Source of the DNA: an uncultured Sphingopyxis sp. | GTDB lineage: Bacteria; Pseudomonadota; Alphaproteobacteria; Sphingomonadales; Sphingomonadaceae | Direction: 5' to 3' | Assembly (NCBI GenBank): GCA_937873425.1 | Contig: CALMYE010000303.1 | Span: 1 to 50,927 of the forward strand | DNA: 50,927 bases | Part shown: piece by piece, positions 25,798 to 33,663 of the stretch | How positions within the stretch are numbered: position 1 is the first letter of the stretch | Layout of the letters: every line of letters begins with the position of its first letter | Notes under the pieces: model-generated | Database searches by the model: none | What the model was told of the DNA's origin: nothing | The model's input: the letters and a program-made list of their open reading frames with translations, nothing else | Position numbers and translations under genes: made by a program

Positions 25798-26621
25798 GGC
25801 TTCGGCTCCAGATACTCAACGTCATATTCGGTGTCGGGCGCCTTGCCATAATCGGGGCGCGATCGCTCCCGGATATACCGGACCTTCGGCTCTTGATAGA
25901 GGCCGTAGAAGTTTTTGAGCCGATCCGGCTCGATCGGGCTGGAAGGCTGCTTGGGTGCCACATTTCCGGGAAGGGCGCGCAGGAACAGATTGCAGGACGG
26001 TATCTCGACATCGAGGTGGTAATGGTGCCGCTTCTGCTGCAGCTGCGACACCCGGTAGCCCCGGTCGGACGCAAAGCGCTGGGCATTGGCGAGCACGTGC
26101 TGAGCCCAGGGCAGCTCGTCGTCATCGGCGATCACCAGCAGGCCTTCGCCTCGGTAGCCGGTGGCCTCAAAGCCGCGCTGCGCGAACACATTGACGCTCT
26201 CGCCGCCATTATGTTCACCCCATGGCGGATTGGTATAAAAGAGATCGAAACGGCCGGGGTCCGGAAAGGGGTCGAGGACATTGTAGTGCTTGGCATCCAG
26301 AATATTGTCGAGCCGCTCTTTGTCGGCGAATCGCAGAACCGAATTGACGATGCGCTCATCGAAGTCGAACACGGTGACCTTTGACGGGCCGAAGCCGAGA
26401 ACCCCGCGTTTGTGGAGATAGGCGACGCAAATGCTCACCGCGTCGCCGTCACCGATAAAGGCCAGGCGCTTGTCGCTGGCCCATGCGGCGACGACCTCGG
26501 ACTGGCGCACCATATCGCCGGTCTTCATGTAAATCTGATCGAAGTCGCGCAACGGGCGCGGCCGGTTCTGGACGACGTCCGAGACCTTGTTGATCGCATC
26601 CCAATGGTCGAGTGACGCCAT
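25794..26621 (-). CDS. Bis-aminopropyl-spermidine-synthase-like enzyme, copy 1
   Basis: A 275-residue Rossmann-fold enzyme resembling the C-terminal domain of archaeal/thermophile branched-polyamine synthase BpsA (DUF43 group). Motifs: RLAFIGDGDAVSICVAYL near residue 52, VTVFDFDERIVNSV near residue 80, and LFYTNPPWGEHNGGESVNVF near residue 126. The NPPWG resembles NPPY/NPPF motifs that bind an amino group near the donor in methyl- and aminopropyl-transferases. What it modifies is unknown. Copy 2 at 28612-29520 is closely similar. The gene lies 41 bases behind hipA on the same strand and overlaps its partner gene. Confidence 0.78.
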   Translation of the reverse strand: MASLDHWDAINKVSDVVQNRPRPLRDFDQIYMKTGDMVRQSEVVAAWASDKRLAFIGDGDAVSICVAYLHKRGVLGFGPSKVTVFDFDERIVNSVLRFADKERLDNILDAKHYNVLDPFPDPGRFDLFYTNPPWGEHNGGESVNVFAQRGFEATGYRGEGLLVIADDDELPWAQHVLANAQRFASDRGYRVSQLQQKRHHYHLDVEIPSCNLFLRALPGNVAPKQPSSPIEPDRLKNFYGLYQEPKVRYIRERSRPDYGKAPDTEYDVEYLEPKP

Positions 26622-26662
26622 TGACGTTTCCCCCGTGCTTCTCTTGCCCGTTGCCCTCGGGT

Positions 26663-27940
26663 CTACCTAGCTGCCGCGCGCAGCAGATCAAGCAGGCGGT
26701 TGCTCTGCGCCCGAAGCGCCGCGTCGAATCTCGCTGCCCATTCGCCGTCTACGTCGCGGGCTTCTGCGAGCGGTGCGACGATCGGTTCCAGTCTTTGCTC
26801 GATGAAACGGCGGGCCGCCGGGCCCGTGAGGCCGAAGCGTGCAAGAAGCGCGGAAATATCCCCAGCGTTTACTTGGTCGGGGTGCACAGCATCGCCGATC
26901 GAAAAGGACAGGCTGTGATTATGCTCAGCACTCAGCGTAATGGGGACGAGATCGTAGAGCGGCGCAAGACGAGGTGACGTGCCGCGATCAAAGAGCAGAG
27001 CGTGGTTCTTGGCGTGATTGTCGGTATTGCCGATGGCAAGATTGAAGATAGTCGCTCGCAGGAAGGCGTCGCTGGAGAGCGCAGGGCTCGCGGTCTGACG
27101 AAGAACCCGCAAGATTGTCTCCACGTCGTAGCGATGATCCGGTCGGCCGTTTCGTTCGTATTTTAGCCGCGGTGGCAATCCAGCGGCCTGCGCGAAATCC
27201 TCCTGATGAATCCGGTAGACGGCACCGTCGCTGACTATGCGGTCGAACCGTTCGCTCAATATGACCTCATAGTCTCCGATCCAATAGGATCGCGAGCGCG
27301 CGGTATCGAGCCCGATGTGATGTGCAAGGCTGCCGCAAGTAGATTCGAAAAACGCTTCCCTTGGAAACGCGAGCTCGGGCACCTTCAGAATATGTGTCGT
27401 CGGCACGCCCGTTCCCGGCCGCGGTACGCCGAACGTGCCATCCGGAAGCTGTGTCAGCGCGATCTTGCGCTGAAAGCCCGAGACAGGGGAGGGGTCGCGT
27501 ATCTCGCCGGGAAGCGGCCGGTTGCTTCCCAAGCGTGCGGCAATTTCGTGGAGCTGGTGCTCGTCGAGCGGAATATAGTCCTCGGCCAGTTGTCCGGGGG
27601 CCTTAACCGGGGGCGAGCCGGCGGGAAGGCAAGACAATGCGCCGGAGAGGTCAGCGCCCAGGTGGTGAAGAATTGCGGCGACGTCGCCGCGTTCCAGCCT
27701 CTCTCTTGCGAGCAGCTGGTCGAGCTGGTTATTCTCCGGCAACAGATTCTGGAAAAAGGCGCTGGCGACGCCGTTGCGATAGGCCCGGTCGCCAAGCGGA
27801 AGTGAGAGCGATATGGGATGCGCGTCGGCAACCCCGAGATAGGTCTCGTTGTAGGTGAAGTTGAGGTCGTCGGCGTTGGCCGAGACAATTCGGCCGACCG
27901 GTTGGCCGAACGCCTCGAGCCAGACGTCGAGTTCGGTCAT
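26663..27940 (-). CDS. hipA: HipA-family serine/threonine kinase toxin
   Basis: A 425-residue protein of the HipA family, kinases that inhibit growth, classically by phosphorylating glutamyl-tRNA synthetase. It has the HipA N-terminal subdomain (FTYNETYLG, ISLSLPLGDRAY, FFQNLLPE), GFQRKIALT, the ATP-binding TTHILKVPE (Lys near residue 187), the catalytic loop AIGNTDNHAKNHALLF (about residue 303) and PLYDLVP in place of DFG. All catalytic residues appear present. Its ATG overlaps the hipB stop by 4 bases. It is followed by the BpsA-like module on the same strand. Confidence 0.92.
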   Translation of the reverse strand: MTELDVWLEAFGQPVGRIVSANADDLNFTYNETYLGVADAHPISLSLPLGDRAYRNGVASAFFQNLLPENNQLDQLLARERLERGDVAAILHHLGADLSGALSCLPAGSPPVKAPGQLAEDYIPLDEHQLHEIAARLGSNRPLPGEIRDPSPVSGFQRKIALTQLPDGTFGVPRPGTGVPTTHILKVPELAFPREAFFESTCGSLAHHIGLDTARSRSYWIGDYEVILSERFDRIVSDGAVYRIHQEDFAQAAGLPPRLKYERNGRPDHRYDVETILRVLRQTASPALSSDAFLRATIFNLAIGNTDNHAKNHALLFDRGTSPRLAPLYDLVPITLSAEHNHSLSFSIGDAVHPDQVNAGDISALLARFGLTGPAARRFIEQRLEPIVAPLAEARDVDGEWAARFDAALRAQSNRLLDLLRAAAR

Positions 27941-28350
27941 GACGCGCGCAGCTCCGCGAAAATGTCGATTCCGGCCGCGGCGCAGCAGCGCAAGACGCGG
28001 TCCGCTTCAAGCGTAGGCTTTCCGCTTTCGAGCTCGGACACGAAGCGGCGCCCGACGCCAGCTAGGTCCGCGAAGCTTTGTTGGGTAAACCCTAGTTGAA
28101 GGCGCGCCTTGCGGACGAGCGCACCCAAATCCGCGACGGTGTCGAGCTGAAACCGTGTCGCTTGGCGCGCAAGAGGCTGCGCGGGTGTCCTGTTTGGCGC
28201 TTCGCTGCCGGCGCCGGTCTTCAGAGTTGAGCGGTTCCCCGCGAGGATGTCCGAGATCGCGGATTGATCGGACACGCGGCCGCGGAGCAACGCATTCAAC
28301 GTTCCTTCGCCGGCTGCTGCCCTCTCGATATCGGACTTTGGTGGCTTCAT
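27937..28350 (-). CDS. hipB: HipB-like XRE antitoxin with long N-terminal extension
   Basis: A 137-residue protein with an XRE helix-turn-helix at the C-terminal half: LGALVRKARLQLGFTQQSFA, then GVGRRFVSELESGKPTLEADRV. HipB binds HipA and represses the operon. Here about 70 residues precede the HTH (rich in Ala, Arg, Ser, Asp), whereas classical HipB is only about 90 residues long in all. CAGGAG lies 5 bases before the ATG. A palindromic operator overlaps the promoter. Confidence 0.85.
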   Translation of the reverse strand: MKPPKSDIERAAAGEGTLNALLRGRVSDQSAISDILAGNRSTLKTGAGSEAPNRTPAQPLARQATRFQLDTVADLGALVRKARLQLGFTQQSFADLAGVGRRFVSELESGKPTLEADRVLRCCAAAGIDIFAELRAS

Positions 28351-28361
28351 GCATGCTCCTG

Positions 28362-28398
28362 TACGGGATCACATAACCCGTATTGGGGGAAGAATCAA
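28362..28398 (-). promoter_or_regulatory. hipBA promoter with palindromic operator
   Basis: On the minus strand, -35 TTGATT (28393-28398) and -10 TATGTG (28370-28375) are 17 bases apart. The palindrome TACGGG/CCCGTA (28362-28367 and 28377-28382) covers the -10 box, fitting repression by HipB. A second palindrome CCCGATCGGG lies at 28409-28418 and a related CGGGAGCG occurs twice (28414 and 28465). Confidence 0.6.
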
Positions 28399-28611
28399 GA
28401 TCAATGTTCCCGATCGGGAGCGTCATAGCGATTTGGCGGCAAGTATGGGTCATTTGCTACCGTTCGGGAGCGCACCGTGAGGAACTAAAATGGAACATTG
28501 CGCAGGCCGTCGCGCTTCGGTACATGTATCCGGATCAAACAGGAGGCTCCCGGCAACGATCGACACCAGCTCGCAGGTCCCAGCGCATCCGCGCCCCTGG
28601 ACGGACACCGC

Positions 28612-29520
28612 ATGAATCCGCTCTTCTCTTGGTTGAAGCGAAAGCGCCGCCCCCCTGCCACCCCCTCGCCGGTTATTCCGAGGCCGCCCCATCAGGTGGA
28701 TTTGCGGCGCGCTATCAACGCGATTTCTGATGTCGTCCAGAACCGCCCGCGCCCGCTGCGCGAGTTCGATCAGATCCACATGAAGTCGGGCGACATGGTT
28801 TTCCAGAGCGAGATCGTTGCCGACTGGGCGGACGGCAAACGGCTCGCATTTATCGGCGACGGCGATGCGATCAGTGTATGCGTCGCCTATCTCCAGGCGA
28901 GCGACGTCCTTCCCTTCGGCCCTGCCCATATAACGGTCTTCGATTTCGACGAGCGGACGGTCAACGCCGTCACGCGCTTTGCCGAGGCCGCCGGGATCAC
29001 CAATCTCGATGCCCGACTCTACAACGTGCTCGATGCGCTCCCCGACGTCGAGCCATATGATTGCTTTTATACCAATCCACCTTGGGGCGCCTCGAACAAC
29101 GGAGAGAGCGTCAACATATTCGTCGAGCGCGGAATCGAAGCGTGCCGCCATGGCGGCGAGGGCATGATCGTAATCGCTGACGATGATGAACTCGACTGGC
29201 CAAAGCAGGTTCTCGCGAGCGTGCAGCGTCGCGCGGCCGAGAAGGGATATTATGTCTCGAAGATGCAGCGTAAGCTCCACGAATATCATCTGGATGACGC
29301 ACCGGACCTGCGGTCCTGCAATCTCTACATTTCGGCTCTTCCGGGCAATCAAGCGCCGGGGATTCCGAGCAGTGGGATCACCGATCCCGTCCGCCTCGAG
29401 AATTTCTACGGCCGCTCCAAAGAAGCCCGAGTCCACTATGTCCTCGAGCGCCACCGGGTGAATTACGGCAAGGCGCATGACGATGAATATGAGCTCAAAC
29501 TGTTCGGAGACAGCCGATGA
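28612..29520 (+). CDS. Bis-aminopropyl-spermidine-synthase-like enzyme, copy 2
   Basis: A 302-residue relative of the 25794-26621 product, with the same VVQNRPRPLREFDQI start of the conserved region, RLAFIGDGDAISVCVAYL, ITVFDFDERTVNAV, YTNPPWGASNNGESVNIF and IADDDELDWP. By eye about 60% of residues agree. The extra N-terminal 30 residues (MNPLFSWLKRKRRPP...) are basic and Pro-rich and absent from copy 1. The start at 28612 is the first ATG that gives a sensible product; the binding site is modest. It is divergent from hipB, about 260 bases away, and overlaps its partner gene by 4 bases. Confidence 0.78.
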   Translation: MNPLFSWLKRKRRPPATPSPVIPRPPHQVDLRRAINAISDVVQNRPRPLREFDQIHMKSGDMVFQSEIVADWADGKRLAFIGDGDAISVCVAYLQASDVLPFGPAHITVFDFDERTVNAVTRFAEAAGITNLDARLYNVLDALPDVEPYDCFYTNPPWGASNNGESVNIFVERGIEACRHGGEGMIVIADDDELDWPKQVLASVQRRAAEKGYYVSKMQRKLHEYHLDDAPDLRSCNLYISALPGNQAPGIPSSGITDPVRLENFYGRSKEARVHYVLERHRVNYGKAHDDEYELKLFGDSR

Positions 29521-30098
29521 ACGCACCCTATAAGCCCGGCGACGGGATCCTGTTCATGAAGGTCGGCGTGCATGCGCGCGAAAGCCTCGAGGACATCATC
29601 GAGCGCAAAGACAAGGAAATACGGGAGGCAGGATATGCTCTGTGGGGCTATGGTGGAAGCACCTGCCATCCGAGCACGATGGTTCAGCCTTTCGGCGAGG
29701 CGATCGGCGCGCGAGGCAAGGTCATCGAACTATGCATGGAAGAAATCAATTCCAAGCATTTCGCAGACCCGATCAGCGCGGCGGAGTATTCGGTTAACGG
29801 CACCGACTGGCACGAGATCCCCGAAGCGATCAGCGTTCGCGGTTCGCGCTACGCTCTCTGGATCGACAATCTGCGCAAAGCGGAGTTCCAGCTGCCGTTG
29901 AACCAGACGCAGGTTCCTATCGGGAACAGCATGGGGCGAAATGGCGGGCGCTATATCAAGGGGCGCGTCGACAAGGCCTGCCTCGAGATGCTCGACGGTC
30001 CCCAGATCCCGAACGATGCCCCGCTTCGCGACATTCCGATTAGCCTCGTTGCGACGTTGCGCAAACCCTATGCGGTATTCCTACGCGGCCAGCGCTGA
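29517..30098 (+). CDS. Partner protein 2 of the BpsA-like module
   Basis: A 193-residue relative of the 25201-25797 product. Shared segments are HARESLEDIIERKDKEI, YALWGYGGSTCHP, VQPFGE, LCMEEI, RGSRYALWIDNLRKAEF and a YIKGRVDKACLEM segment near residue 150. Family unknown. Translational coupling with the enzyme gene (ATGA) matches the arrangement in copy 1, so the two proteins probably work as a pair. Its 3' end overlaps that of the convergent PIN-like gene by 18 bases. Confidence 0.75.
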   Translation: MNAPYKPGDGILFMKVGVHARESLEDIIERKDKEIREAGYALWGYGGSTCHPSTMVQPFGEAIGARGKVIELCMEEINSKHFADPISAAEYSVNGTDWHEIPEAISVRGSRYALWIDNLRKAEFQLPLNQTQVPIGNSMGRNGGRYIKGRVDKACLEMLDGPQIPNDAPLRDIPISLVATLRKPYAVFLRGQR

Positions 30099-30743
30099 GA
30101 GCGCGTCATCGCTGATCAGGATCGGTTCAGCGACCTTGGCGAGATCGCGAAGATAGCTCGCAAGGCAGGCTTCCACTTCTGCGGCCAGAATAGCCTCTTG
30201 GCGGTGGCAGGCGAAGCAGATCGCGGCAGATCGGTCCGCCGTTGGTTCGCTACAGACGTGCGTACGCAGCTGCTCCATGCCGATCCGCGCGGCTATTTGC
30301 CGTAGCAACGCCTCAAGTGGTGCGACGCGGCCTGCCAATTCATTGCGCGCAACCACCGCGAGCGCAGCAATGGCGCGCTTGTCGCCCGTGGCGAGCAGCG
30401 CGCCGCCGCGGTGCAAAAGGATGGCGGCGAGCTGGCTCTCGCCCGTGTCGAACTGGAGATCCGCTCGATTGGCAGCCTCTTCGAGCGCCGCAGCCGTATG
30501 AAGCTCTTCCTCGGTCGGCTCAACCAGCGAGAGGTCATCACACAGCTTGGCGAACGCGGCCTCGGCGGCCACGGGATTCTGAAGGCCAATCTTGCCGAGC
30601 TTGCGCCTGATAACGAAGGCGGCGACGCCCAGCATCGCAGGCGGCCCAGATGCGGTGGTCAGGCAGTCCGTCAGCGGGCCGCCGAGTTGCCACGCCGACA
30701 TCTTGATGAGGACATCATTGTCGAGTAGCACTCTCTCACGCAT
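30081..30743 (-). CDS. PIN-like nuclease-type protein
   Basis: The 220-residue protein starts MRERVLLDNDVLIKMSAWQL, a first strand with acidic residues as in PIN-domain nucleases, and has DTGESQLAAILLHRG and LLATGDKRAIAAL, which match the middle and last acidic motifs. About 60 residues follow with a CFACHRQE segment. PIN proteins cut RNA. The start overlaps the end of the ImmA/IrrE gene by 8 bases, so the two are coupled. Assignment rests on motifs only. Confidence 0.65.
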   Translation of the reverse strand: MRERVLLDNDVLIKMSAWQLGGPLTDCLTTASGPPAMLGVAAFVIRRKLGKIGLQNPVAAEAAFAKLCDDLSLVEPTEEELHTAAALEEAANRADLQFDTGESQLAAILLHRGGALLATGDKRAIAALAVVARNELAGRVAPLEALLRQIAARIGMEQLRTHVCSEPTADRSAAICFACHRQEAILAAEVEACLASYLRDLAKVAEPILISDDALSALAA

Positions 30744-31731
30744 CCGGCAGCCCCATGACGCTGCGGAGATAGTCAGCTGCGTCGTCGGTGAGGGCATCCC
30801 AGCCAATCTGCCGCGAAGCGACGCCGTTCACCTCTTGCCAAAGCGGGCCGGCGTCCGGGTAGAGCCGGTTTAGCGCGGCCATCGCGACTGGCCAGGTTTG
30901 CCGCCGGTACGCAAGGCACAGCGCGAGCGTGCCAGGCTCAATCCGGTAAACCGGCGCCGCGACGCGTACCGCCTGCGCTAGCGTCGGCGCATTGAAATCA
31001 TCGACGTTCGTCTCGATCGTGGGGTCGGGGCTGCCGGTCAGGACGGTCAGCGCGTATTCGTCGGCCTCGCGCTCCTGGCCGTCTCGTTCGGCAGCCATCG
31101 CCGGATCTTCAACGTCGACCAGCGCAGGGGCACCCGCGAGATGGCCGAGCATGATATGCGCAAGCTCATGCGCGAGGGTGAAGGCGAGCTGCGCGGGAAA
31201 GCGCGCATCATGGCCGAGGAGGATGGCGAAGCGTCCGTTCGAATGGACGACCATCGCATGCATTCGCTTTGCCTCGAGGGGAAATACCCGCAAGTGGATG
31301 ACCGGAATTCCGAGCGCCCAGCAGGTCGAGATCAGCCCACCGAGATCCGCATATGGTCTTCTGGCGAGTAAGGCGTCGCGCAGCCGCTCGGCGTCGATCG
31401 CGCCCATCGCGGGGCCCTCTGCAACCGATTGAAGCAACGACTTGCCGATTGCCATCCCAAAAGAGGTCATGGCGGCGCGGGCCGCCTCGTCCTCGGCGGC
31501 CAGGTGCTTGAACCGTGCCTCGTCGTTCCAGACGAATTCGACGCGTTCACCGAGCAGGGGCTGTGAACGCAGACCGAGCCGGCGCGCAAGCGCAAATCTG
31601 AGCTCGGCGCGGCCCGAGGGCGACTCCGCGAGCGTGTCATCCCACCAGCTTGGCCACGCTGCCTCGATCGCGGCCTTGCTGATGCCCGCGCGGCGAAGCT
31701 CGTCTGTCAGTTTTTTGCGTTCCGCGTTCAA
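30736..31731 (-). CDS. ImmA/IrrE-family metallopeptidase
   Basis: A 331-residue protein with the zinc peptidase motif FTLAHELAHIMLGH near residue 189 and a downstream acidic EREADEYALTVL that gives the third zinc ligand. Family members cleave repressors (ImmA, IrrE) and occur in phage, element and defence loci. The first codon is a TTG at 31731, with AGGG upstream; no ATG lies in frame further up. Residues 1-60 have an EFVWNDEARFKHL segment at their end. It forms an operon with the PIN-like gene, and may follow the 31798-32550 gene. Confidence 0.85.
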   Translation of the reverse strand: MNAERKKLTDELRRAGISKAAIEAAWPSWWDDTLAESPSGRAELRFALARRLGLRSQPLLGERVEFVWNDEARFKHLAAEDEAARAAMTSFGMAIGKSLLQSVAEGPAMGAIDAERLRDALLARRPYADLGGLISTCWALGIPVIHLRVFPLEAKRMHAMVVHSNGRFAILLGHDARFPAQLAFTLAHELAHIMLGHLAGAPALVDVEDPAMAAERDGQEREADEYALTVLTGSPDPTIETNVDDFNAPTLAQAVRVAAPVYRIEPGTLALCLAYRRQTWPVAMAALNRLYPDAGPLWQEVNGVASRQIGWDALTDDAADYLRSVMGLPDA

Positions 31732-31797
31732 TCGCCCTGCCGATCCGTTGATCTGACGGTGTTTAGCACCATGAGAACGAAAAGGGAACCTTTGAAG

Positions 31798-32550
31798 CTA
31801 AACCAGCAGGTCGTCATTGAGCGCGGGCCGATCCTTGAGCCGGGCTGCCAGCAACGCCCAGTCGGCTGACGAGGACGACGAAAGATTATCGAGCTGGGCC
31901 TTCTCCGCAGGCCCGATCAGCACCGGATCGCAGAGACGGACCCAATATCCTTCCACAAGTTCCGCTGTCATGCTGACTTCGTAGGAGGCATCATCCCGTT
32001 GAGTCGCGACCTGACGGAGGAGGGCAGTGACTTGCGATGCGCCGACTGGCGCCCCGCGCTCCCCGACGTTGCGAAATGCCAAAGGGTCAAAGCGGGCGCC
32101 GCCGCGGTTGATACGCAGGGAATCATCGCTCCGGCACATGAGCGCATAATGGGCGCGTTTGCGGCCTGCCGAGGTGCCCGCCCGGCTGGTGACGACCGAA
32201 GCCGTCGGCAACCGGCGTGGCGTCCCCGCCGCGTCATAATAGGCGCGCCAGAGAAGAAGATCCTTTGCCTCTGCATCGATTTGCTTCGGCTTGGATTTCA
32301 TGACCGAGAAGATGGCGCTGACAGGCTGCCGCATCATCGCAAAGACGTGGGCGAGCCGCGATGGCGCGTTGCCGACGCCCCACAGGAAAAGCCCTCCGTT
32401 CGCCTCACGTTCGAGCTCCTTGCGGCGGACGATTGCGTCAAGCGACTGGCCCGCCTCGGCCTGCATCCTCGACCAGCACACGAGAGTGTCGCCTGCATGG
32501 GCAGGGGCAGGGAAGGGCGCCGGCGCGATAGTGCGCGGATGGTAATTCAT
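31798..32550 (-). CDS. Distant third member of the partner family (lone)
   Basis: A 250-residue protein. Residues about 35-60 read GQSLDAIVRRKELE...FLWGVGN, matching the SLEEI..RK...LWGYGG signature of the two BpsA-like partner proteins. RAHYALMCRSDDSL also matches RGSRYALRIDSLRK, and GAPVGASQ matches IPVGPSSG, in the same order. So it is a divergent relative, but no BpsA-like enzyme gene is next to it. The start at 32550 has GGAGAG 4 bases upstream. It sits between a MerR-like gene and ImmA/IrrE on the same strand. Confidence 0.6.
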   Translation of the reverse strand: MNYHPRTIAPAPFPAPAHAGDTLVCWSRMQAEAGQSLDAIVRRKELEREANGGLFLWGVGNAPSRLAHVFAMMRQPVSAIFSVMKSKPKQIDAEAKDLLLWRAYYDAAGTPRRLPTASVVTSRAGTSAGRKRAHYALMCRSDDSLRINRGGARFDPLAFRNVGERGAPVGASQVTALLRQVATQRDDASYEVSMTAELVEGYWVRLCDPVLIGPAEKAQLDNLSSSSSADWALLAARLKDRPALNDDLLV

Positions 32551-32677
32551 GAGTCTCTCCAAAGGTGGGTCGCCGCTAGAGCGCCCGCTGCAACAAGGGA
32601 AGGGTGCCGGGGCAGGCTGACGCCCCTCAGCGTCAGGCTGTCGACATTCGTGAGGGGGCATCGGGGTGAGCACAGCA

Positions 32678-33199
32678 TCATGCGGCTTTCCCCTCGCCGA
32701 TTGATGCAAACTGCAGCTCTCCGACGGCCATCGAAAAGAGCGCCTGTTTCTCGCGAGGAATGTTGGAGCGGATTTCCCGAACCAGTTCGCCGACGTTCAG
32801 AACGAAGGCAAAAACCTTCTGTCCGTTGCCCAGTATCTCTTCATGAAGTTGGTCGTAATCGCGAAAACCAACGTCGCTCCCATCGCTGACCACCCAGTTC
32901 AGACCGTGCATTGGAGATTCTCCGTCGGGCCAGAAACTGTCTTGAGAAAGACGTTCTGCTGCGATCTTGAGACGGGAGAGCTGGACGCCGGTGTCGCGGA
33001 AGCGCTGGATCATCTTCGCGACGAGCAGGTCCCGATAGGAATAGTATCGGACACGGCCGCGAGGATTGTCAGCGCTGCTATAGGAAGGAAGCAGGAAGCC
33101 GTGACGTTTCAGATAATCGATCATCGGCATGGACAGCCCACTGATCGAGTGAACCTCGGCCACGCTGAAACCGTTGAGGGCGTCCTTTACCTTCGGCAT
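32678..33199 (-). CDS. MerR-like transcriptional regulator
   Basis: A 173-residue protein with an N-terminal winged helix of the MerR type: FSVAEVHSISGLSMPMIDYL, GFLLPSYSSADNPRGRVRYY, then DLLVAKMIQRFRDTGVQL. The C-terminal part lacks the cysteines of metal sensors and may bind a protein or small ligand. It is the first gene of the minus-strand cluster to 30081 and probably controls it. No clear ribosome binding site precedes the ATG at 33199. Confidence 0.75.
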   Translation of the reverse strand: MPKVKDALNGFSVAEVHSISGLSMPMIDYLKRHGFLLPSYSSADNPRGRVRYYSYRDLLVAKMIQRFRDTGVQLSRLKIAAERLSQDSFWPDGESPMHGLNWVVSDGSDVGFRDYDQLHEEILGNGQKVFAFVLNVGELVREIRSNIPREKQALFSMAVGELQFASIGEGKAA

Positions 33200-33663
33200 C
33201 GGGCATTTAAATCATAAATCAGAGCGAAATTCAATTTTAAAGGCGAAATCAGGCCTCGCTGGTTTGTAGACAGGAGCCCCACGCTCACGCGTTGTGCCAA
33301 CGCGGAGAGCGTGCGAACCGCGTGCCTCGCGCGAGGCAGGTGGCGGGGTGAGGGCGCTGCGCATCCGCACGGCCTGGTGCAGGCAGCGCTGACGTCGCCA
33401 CGACCATCTCACGACATTGCTGCCCGTCGGTTCGGGGGACCACCTCCCGGATATCGCTACTCTTCTTTCCGCTGATCCGAGCCAGCCCACTCACTGAGGC
33501 AACGATCCGGATCCAGGCTCTGCACGCCACGGCGCGGGCGGCGAGGGGAGCGAGTGCATGCAGGCGGCGGCGTGGGCCGAGAGCGCGGCGCCACAGAGGA
33601 GAGAAGGGTCGGGAAGAGTGTCGCCGGGAAATGGTTCGCGCGCGACATTCGAAAGTAAGTGTC
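33200..33663 (+). other. Non-coding stretch between divergent genes, with two palindromes
   Basis: No gene is supported. It holds a perfect hairpin CGCGTTG/CAACGCG with a 3-base loop (33288-33304), a perfect palindrome TGCCTCGCGCGAGGCA (33323-33338), an A/T-rich segment near the MerR start, and a weak G/A-rich tract near 33597-33620. It should contain the promoters of the MerR-like cluster and of the DUF736 gene. Confidence 0.5.
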
